DNA of 64,000 nt from Verpa conica (lineage: Eukaryota; Ascomycota; Pezizomycetes; Pezizales; Morchellaceae): positions 124,001-188,000 of the forward strand of contig JAUFSD010000005.1 in assembly GCA_033030425.1 (NCBI GenBank). Reading direction: 5' to 3'. Both the position numbers and the translations under genes were made by a program. Under the pieces are notes generated by a model. That model saw only the letters and a list, made by a program, of their open reading frames with translations. It searched no databases and had not been told where the DNA came from. Below, one piece after another: positions 56,616 to 64,000 of the stretch. Numbering within the stretch: position 1 is the first letter of the stretch; the number at the start of each line of letters is the position of its first letter.

Positions 56616-59377
56616 ATGTTGCCTTTTTCCTCCGCGACGACTAGAACGAATACTCCAGCGCCAAATTCCCCAACGGCTGGAGTCTATCCAACAGACATCC
56701 TGGGCGGTGGAGTAGAAGATGTAAAGATGCCCGAGAGTCGGGTGCTGCTTATCATGACTGGTAGGTTAAATCTCAGTTACTTTTCTCAGCTATATAAAAA
56801 CAAACCCACTGATTGTAGGGGGTCTCTCTCTCGGTCGCTACTAAGGGGGTACAATCTGTATGGTTCGAGGGCCAGATGGCTATATTCCGGTAAGACGCAA
56901 ACGCCAACACTCAGTGGAGCCTTTTTTTCTTTCTTGATGGAATGCTAATCTAGGGTTATTGTGTAGGTTACTGGGTTCTTGGATTCTTGTCTCAAGCCAC
57001 GGCCGTCCTTCAATGATGGTTCGCCAGTTAAACAGGTGCCGGTTGTGGTTGGCGATGGTGTGACGAAGATGATGGATACTCTACGTACGTTCTCTAGCAG
57101 TTTTACCCTATCTCCTTTTGTTTGAGCACGTCCCCCCGGCTGATAGGGAATTGAATACCGAAAAAACAGGTACTCCGCCATCTAAACATTCTCGTCGCAT
57201 CCGCTATGCGGCCCTCGAGTTTGACCCGTTGCTCGACAGCTCCAGTATCAATGCAAAGGGGTGGGGTGAGATTGCGAGGGCTATTCAGCGGAATTACAGA
57301 CTATTTGATTCGTTTGTGATCTTGCATGGGACAGATAGTTTGGCTTATACTAGCTCTGCACTGAGTTTTATGGTTAGCAATCTGGGAAAGCCGGTCATCT
57401 TGACGTGAGTCTTTTTTTTTTGTTGGCTGTTGTCGTTATCTAGATAAGGAAAACTTCTGACGTCCCGGTACTACATAAAGAGGTTCACAAGCTCCCATGT
57501 CGGAGCTCCAAAATGACGCTACAGATAACCTTCTCGGGAGTCTTATCATCGCGGGCCACTACATGATCCCCGAAGTATGCCTGTTCTTCAACCACAAGCT
57601 TTTCCGCGGAAACCGGTATAATTATATCCCCCCCTCCGCTGCCTTCTAAGTATCTATTGTTTCTGATGAGACTATTCCTTTCCTACCAGAGCGACAAAGA
57701 CCAATGCTCATGATTTCCATGCATTTACATCACCGAATTTCCCCGCGCTCGCCCGGATTGGGATATCAGCAAATATAAACTGGCCACTGATTCAGCGACC
57801 CTCCACTATGGAACCGTTTCAGATCCAGACAAGTCTATCCACGGCCCATGTAGCATGCTTGAGAATCTTCCCTGGAATACTTCCAGAAATGGTACGAGGT
57901 GTTTTGGCACTAAAGAACTTGCGCGGATTGGTTTTGGAGACTTTTGGCGCTGGGAATGCGCCTGAGGATGGAGAGTTCATTGGGGTTCTAGCTGAAGGGG
58001 CCAAGAACGGGGTGGTTATTGTCAATGTCACTCAGTGCCAAGTGGGGGCTGTTAGCCCCTTGTATGCATCTGCAACGGCTTTGGCAAGAGCTGGTGTTGT
58101 GTTTGGGTTGGATATGACTAGTGAAGGTATTTTTCCTAAGCCTTCAAAGTTTTGTTTCCTCACCCACCTTCCTTATAAATCTTATCGTTATCTTTCTTGC
58201 TTTTTCTCTTTCGCTTGTGGCTACCCTGTTTCCTGGAAATGCTTAACTAGACGTCATTTGGGCATGAGGTTTCACAGGCTCCCAAGGGAGACAGTAGGGG
58301 GATGTGTGCTTGTCTATGATGGCGAAACTGACATTTTGATGGTTCAGCGGCGCTTACAAAGTTATCCTGTCTTCTCGCGAATTCGTCTCTCTCAGTCGAT
58401 GATATACGACAACAAATGTCACGTTCCATCCGTGGGGAGCTGACGGAGCAGTCCGAGATTCATTTTGCGCACCCTAACTCATTCCTGCCACCTAAGGTGT
58501 CGTCGTTGACAGCGCTCGGGTATGCAATTGCCAATGGGAGTTACGAGGAGATCATAGCAATCCTCAAAGAGACAAAGGAATTCCTGCTGAACGAGTTTGA
58601 TTACTCGGGTAACACGCCACTGGTGAGCGATATTTTTAATATTTTTTCTTCTCCTTTCTTATCTATGTCTCATCATTGCCTTTGCTTCTTGCTGGCTGTT
58701 CCCGGTTTTACCTGTTGTCCAACACGAACGCTGGTTGTAAAGAAAATGGGGCAATTCTCGATTCGCAATCAACCACCGGAGATCCCGTGGATCACTTGTC
58801 GCGATTTTACCCTTCACGATGCGTTACGTCACGAATCCGGGTTACTTCGCCCTCTCGTTACATAATTTGTTGGCCAATTGGCGACTTCCTAGCCCCCACT
58901 CTTTATCTTTCTTCCTCAGGATATTCTTTCTATTCTTTACCTAGTCCCCTGGCTTTTATAAAGTACAGCGTTTTTTTTTCTTTTTCTTTTCCTTTGCTGG
59001 TGGTGTTTCCTCTCTAGCTAAACGAGCGGCGACTAACAAATCATCGATGAATGAATTAGCATCTGGCGGCCACGTGCGCCAATATCGATATCCTTCGGGA
59101 ATTTCTCTCCCAGGGAGCGTCAGTACATCTGCGTAACCGTGACGGAAGGACGCCGCTGTTCTTGGCTGCCGAGGCGGGAGTTGAGAGGAACGTGGAGCTG
59201 CTGAAGAGGAGCGGTGCACATCTGCATGCAGATGAGGTGGAGCTGGCCACACTTCTAAAAAAGGCTGAGGAGGGAGCCGCCCATGGTAATGGCCGTGATA
59301 ATGGCAACGGAGATACCAATGGGAATGGGAACTTGAGTGTGATCAGGGTTAGGTGTTGGAAAGTTGCGGGGGTTTGA
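56616..59377 (+). CDS. Type I L-asparaginase with C-terminal ankyrin repeats
   Basis: Eight inferred exons: 56616-56760, 56846-56889, 56967-57084, 57170-57404, 57481-57615, 57690-58126, 58348-58622 and 59060-59377. The phases agree, giving 568 residues. The asparaginase part has both catalytic threonine motifs: Thr51 in MTGGTICM and Thr157-Asp158 in LHGTDS. It also has Lys229 in [13 protein letters not shown] and [17 protein letters not shown]. The C-terminal part (about 420-535) has ankyrin-like repeats ([32 protein letters not shown]). This domain order is known in cytosolic asparaginases of fungi and animals (human ASPG type). The reaction is asparagine to aspartate plus ammonia. There is no signal peptide, so it is not the secreted, nitrogen-regulated type. 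The introns at 58127-58347 (221 bp) and 58623-59059 (437 bp) are longer than the others. The C-terminus has a Gly/Asn-rich run. Confidence 0.9.
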
Positions 59378-62300
59378 GGGTTCCAGTACGGGTACTGTGC
59401 ATGCCATCCCACATTTATTATTTCTTCCTTTTTCTGCCTTTCTCGTTCGTTCCCCGAGCCAAACCAACTGCCGAATTCGCCTTTTCCTTCGGGCGTTCCT
59501 CGCCCGCATAAGATGCTATTCCACTAAGACACCAGCTGATTGACGGGTGAACCAGGGGTTTGTTTCCGTGGGGTAGATGCATCTATCCGTAGTGAGCCGA
59601 GAATGGGCGGAAGTCACCATCAAGGTGTACTACTGCGACATAGGGGAGTTCGATGGCTAAGGCACAGCGATTATAATACCTAAAGTGGGCATAAATTAAG
59701 CGGTAAACGGGTAGAGAGTTTTAGGTTGAAAGGCAATGCATTTTTTCAGGTGATAAGATAGCAAAGCGCTTCGCCCACTTCCGCTATTTGAAACATTGTT
59801 TTTGTCGGAGTTGTCCTTAACCGTGATAGATACCAGAGATAGTAGAGATGCTCCTTTCCATTCGCCTACTGTTGCTAGTACCGACAGACCGGTACTGTCA
59901 GGGATCCCGAACTACCTATCTGTAAATCTTCCGGATCTGTGTACTGAAAAAAAGAACCCTTGGTTTGCCTTCCTGATCGGGGGATGATAATCGCCGTACC
60001 AGACAGGGGAATGTTCTCGACTTTTTCCTCGGAGCTATCAAATAGTCTCACCTAGCGAACGACGTGTCGGTGCACAGAACATGTATGATGAGATATACAG
60101 TTTGCCTTTCATCCCACGTTACGTACTCAATAGATAATATTCGGAAGGGTTGGAAATTCAAAATTCCCCACAGCTCGTGGGATGGATGTTGTCACCTAGC
60201 AGACCTGGCTACACGGAGTAGGCAAGGGGGAAGAAACCGAACCGGGCGCATGCTTACCCTCGGCCCTTTGCTAAACGAAATGTCACGATGATATTGTTGC
60301 AATTGCAGTTATTGCCCTACCTCCGGATAACCAACCAGGTATAGGGAAGTGGCTGCAGGACGTTGAGATTTAACTGGAGGTATGACGGGTTACATAACAA
60401 CCATATGCAAGAGAACCCATGCTGCATAGCCTTGTGACCCGAACCCGGGGGTAAAAGATTTTTTTTTTCCCATTCATGTTCGTTGATTCCTTTGCTCGTT
60501 CGTTTTTGGACAACCAGCTGCACTGGGAGGGATAGACTTATCGTGATGTCTTTTCACGAAGGAACGCACGGGCCTCGTGGGATGTTATGATGCGCAGGGT
60601 AGATATGAGGTACCCCTAGAGTACACATAGCAATTTAGGATGTAAGAACACCAGGATTAAGCGGAGAAGCGCCATGTGTTCCAATTCCTCGAGAGAATTG
60701 CTCTATCATATCCATATCTGTACTTGAATCGTTTCTCTCGGGGGAGATCTGCCAAGATCTTTACAGGGGCTCCTCCTTTCGCTTGCAATGGTCGCAAGGA
60801 GGACTAGTTTCTCTATGTAGTTGGAAGTCCTGGGTTGGGCTCGACGACCCAACGTCTGCTGACTTGAATTTTTCTTCTCGTCCCTGCCCAGGCAAGCCCA
60901 CAAGGTTGGACCGTCATAGCTAGGTGGGTCGGCTGTTACGTAAATCTGCCACTGCCTGCTGTTGCTTTGTTGCTGGAGTCAAAAGGAAAAAGGGAAAAAA
61001 AGGGAAAAAAGGAAGGAAAGCATCGTGTCTTTTTGTCAACCCGCGAGAAAGTGGATTTCCAATTTCCCTGCCTCTAGAGGGTTGGTTTTGACGAATCGAG
61101 GAACTTGGGCTCTGGACTGGATCTGACTCTCTTCTATTCCCATTGAGGGTTTGTAATATGGCCCTCCTTGACTCAGTTGTCTACACAGTGGAAGCTGGTA
61201 GGCTGGTGACAGCAGCAGCAGCATAGCATGGACATGGGGACACACTCTTTCGTTGCTAGTTGTTGGGGCAGCGGTTGCGCCTTTGGAGGACTCAGTTCAC
61301 GTGTAGGTATAGGAGCAGAAGATACGATGACCGGAAGGGTACATAACGGACGACGTCGGGCAATAAGGGAGGGAGCGAGAGTAACGTACCGGAATCTCTA
61401 CTGGTGATTGACCACAGTAACTTTGCACGTCCCTGCCCGGCTCCCCTCGCCCGTCGTCATCACCCAGAGTGCTTTGGTGCTCAATTGAGGTGAGCAGGTG
61501 ACCATAGCGTCATCCATCGTGGTAATTACTGCAGACAAGATTCACTATCTCTCCACCTCACCTGAAATGGCCAGAGTGGCTGACCGAGGGAGTGCTTGAA
61601 AGGGACCAGGCCATCCATCCATTATCAACAGCTTCAAAACCACCCCCACTGTCCTGTCCCCTTTATCCCCATCTCCATCCCAAGGCATCCAATCTCAACT
61701 CCCACTCAACCCCGGTGTACGGTGATCCTTTCCCTGGTTGTATTACACAAAAATCGCATATCTCGGCCCTAGCGGACAGTAGAACCCGTCCTGTTGTTGT
61801 TGCTATTGCTGTTGCTGTTGCTGTTGCTGGCTAGACACGAACTCTGGGCTACTGCTGCAACGCCTGAAAACTTTATTATATCGCCCTTTTCATCCCTTGC
61901 TTTCCTACATTACCCCTCGACCCCGCCTTTCTTTTCTTTTTCTCCTCATCTGTCCCTCCCCGTGGTTCCCCGGATTTCTATTTGAAGATCTGTCCTGAGA
62001 TCAATCCAGTACGGGACTCGGAGAGAATTTGTGGAAGAGAGAAAGGGGCAGGTAAAGATAGAGGAAGATACAGGAAGAGAGATAAAGAGAAGCCCTCCTG
62101 CTGCTACCACTACTGCTCCTATTACTGTACCTTGCTGAGTTGGTGTTTGATCCATCTCTACGTGAATCTTGGCTTCATCTCTCGTTATCTATCCATCTCT
62201 ACATCCATCACCATCATCACCTCTGGCCTTTTATATCTCCTCCCTGCTCCAGTATTGCTTTCGTTGTCGACAGTTTAACCGCTTCCTGGCTGTCGTTCGC

Positions 62301-62474
62301 TACTATTGCTGGTTGCCGATCTGTTTGCACCTGCATTTCACTCAAGTCCTGTACTTGCTTTTCCCATCCTCTCCTAAAAAACTTCAGAATCTCCCATCTC
62401 GCCTCGCTCAATAACCCGGCAACAGCCCCACCTTCACATCGTTTCCCACGTGTCCGGCTCAGCCCCACTATTGA
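59378..62474. other. Long intergenic region upstream of nmrA
   Basis: 3.1 kb with no supported gene. The last 900 bp (from about 61590) are strongly C/T-rich on the plus strand and contain a (TTGCTG)-type microsatellite at about 61793-61830 and several short upstream ATGs. This is probably the promoter and long 5' leader of nmrA. WGATAR-type GATA-factor sites would be expected in it but I did not count them systematically. Confidence 0.55.
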
Positions 62475-63668
62475 ATGCCCAGGAAAACTGCCCAAGCCGG
62501 TTCTCGTCCATCTACTATCGCCATCGAATCTCATATGACGGACTCCGATCTCTTTCCTACAACGTCGAAGCCTCAAAAGGTCATTGTCGTACTCAATGCT
62601 ACCGGTAGGCAAGCTTCTAGTGTTGTTCGAGTAGCATCAGCAGTCGGCTACAAGGTGCGCGCCCAGCTTCGCTCTCTCTCAAAAGATCTACAGCTCTCGG
62701 CAGAATTATCCCAGCTTCCCAACGTTACCCTTATCGAGGGTTCTTTGGACGATCCAGATTTCATCTCTACACTATTCGTCGGCGCTCAGTATGCTTTTGT
62801 CAATACGACTCCATACGCTTGGACAGATGAAGTAGCTACGGGGAAGGCGCTGGCCCTCGCAGCGCATAAGGCAGGTATTAAACACTACATCTTCTCATCC
62901 CTGACCGATCACTCTACACATGATATTCCACTAGCGCCCCTGCCATTGTGGGCGACAAAGTTCACCGTCGAACAATATATTCGCCAGCTCGGCTTGCCAT
63001 CGACCTTCGTATATGTTGGGTGCTACCACAATAATTTTTCTTCGAGACCGTATCCATTATGGCAATTGACACCGAAACCGGATGGGAGTTTTGTGTGGAA
63101 GGCGCCGTTCCCACCAGATTATCCCATTCCATTCATTGACACGGAGCATGATCTGGGGGCTGCGGTGATTCAAATACTGAAGGATGGTGTTAAGAAATGG
63201 GGTGGACAACGGTAAGTCAACTATATAATTCCTTATCGCTTATTACGAATTTACCACAGCACAATGTCAAATTCTACTTTTTGTTTGCTTTTCTAACATA
63301 TTTCTAGGATTCCACTTGCTTTTGAGGTTCTCACACCCCTCCAAGTTTGTCATCGGTTTAGCAAGGGTCTTGGGCGGCCAGTCAACTACCAGCCCCATCC
63401 ATTAGAAATCATCATTCCTATTCCTACAGGCTACCGCGATCAGCTTGAAGGTATTGTCAATGTTCTTTGTGAGCAACGCGCTCCGTACTTCAGGCCGGAA
63501 ATGGAAGGCGCAGTTCCGACACTGTCAAGGCAACTGTGGCCAGGCTGGAGGGGAATGGAAGAGTACGCTAGAGAAGTCTGGCCAATCGAAGAGAGGGCGA
63601 ACGGGGCACCTTGGATTCAGAGCGGTATTGCTACGCCGATGAGCGAGGGTATTCCGGAGGGTGATTAG
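62475..63668 (+). CDS. nmrA: Nitrogen metabolite repression regulator NmrA
   Basis: Two inferred exons: 62475-63211 and 63308-63668 (96-bp intron with GTAAGT and TTCTAG), 365 residues. The dinucleotide-binding Rossmann start is VIVVLNATGRQASSVVRVAS (about 37-55; motif NATGRQASS at 41-49). KFTVEQYIRQLGLPSTFVYV and the C-terminal LWPGWRGMEEYAREV are diagnostic of NmrA. The protein is an atypical short-chain dehydrogenase-like regulator that binds NAD/NADP and the GATA activator AreA, blocking it when preferred nitrogen is available. The length is close to the 352 residues of the Aspergillus protein. A second in-frame Met (62535) would start nearer to the Rossmann fold, so the first 20 residues are uncertain. 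Confidence 0.93.
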
Positions 63669-64000
63669 TCGTCTATCCCTTTAAAGGATGATTTATAAGT
63701 TATCAACGGGATAGAGAAGAGTTTTTTTATGTCCGGTTGAAACGGATTTCTGGGGTCTTTTTCTTTAGGAACGGAAATCATCTGGCGGGAGATTGGGAAG
63801 CAAAAAAGTTCTGTTTTGGTTTCTTTTTCTTTTCTCTTTTATTGGTACTTTGGGGGTGTATATTCTTCATCGTTTGGTCTTTTACTCTCCTCTTTTGTTG
63901 TTACTATTTGCTACTTCTGGTTTTTTGTACTTTTGGGTTGGTTTTTAGCATTTGTTCAAACTACGGCTTGTGGCTTAACTATTATGCCTACAATAGGTAC
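63669..64000. other. 3' flank of nmrA
   Basis: T-rich sequence typical of a fungal 3' UTR and downstream region. No gene is seen before the right edge. Confidence 0.65.

Noticed and set aside
1..64000. CRISPR arrays, operons, bacterial promoters
   Set aside because: The window is fungal nuclear DNA with spliceosomal introns; no regularly spaced repeat/spacer pattern is present.

Overview
The window is nuclear DNA of a filamentous ascomycete (Pezizomycotina). The evidence is spliceosomal introns of about 48-110 bp with GT..AG ends, a Zn2Cys6 transcription factor, an NmrA homologue, a GH12 glucanase and F-box/ankyrin proteins. A member of the Pezizomycetes (truffle/morel relatives) would fit the repeat content, but that is inference. 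I found no rRNA gene, intact tRNA, CRISPR array or intact transposon ORF.

Layout. The left edge holds the 3' end of a class 1 dihydroorotate dehydrogenase-like gene (3-443). A gene-poor block of about 8.5 kb follows, carrying a MITE and a possible Fot1/pogo-type remnant. A Zn2Cys6 transcription factor (8916-12703, minus) is followed by about 5 kb of mostly empty sequence with a weak HET-like fragment, then a membrane protein (17795-19009). From 20 to 39.5 kb there is a local family of five F-box/ankyrin genes: 20196-21179 minus, 23535-24470 minus, 25965-26718 minus (frameshifted), 30353-31252 plus and 38735-39466 plus. Between them lie a secreted alginate-lyase-like enzyme (27504-28942), a small zinc-finger gene with short exons (33640-34329) and several MITE-like elements. 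A further F-box protein without ankyrin repeats is at 41988-43064, just downstream of a 9 x 12 bp tandem repeat.

The right third is denser and looks more like conserved genome: GH12 glucanase (44614-45648), DUF4238 protein (46312-48226, minus), UBX-domain protein (49062-50303, minus), two secreted low-complexity proteins (51298-52068 and 53315-54009), a type I L-asparaginase with C-terminal ankyrin repeats (56616-59377) and the nitrogen repressor NmrA (62475-63668).

How the genes may work together. The two CAZyme-like secreted enzymes and the two secreted repeat proteins suggest cell-wall or host-interface functions. Asparaginase and NmrA both belong to nitrogen metabolism, and are next to each other across a 3.1-kb intergenic region. 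F-box/ankyrin proteins are expected to be substrate adaptors of SCF ubiquitin ligases. Their local multiplication, divergence and one broken copy amid transposon remnants are the most notable feature. All exon structures were assembled by hand from reading frames and splice signals. Both boundaries and frames were checked for consistency, but no transcript or database search was available.
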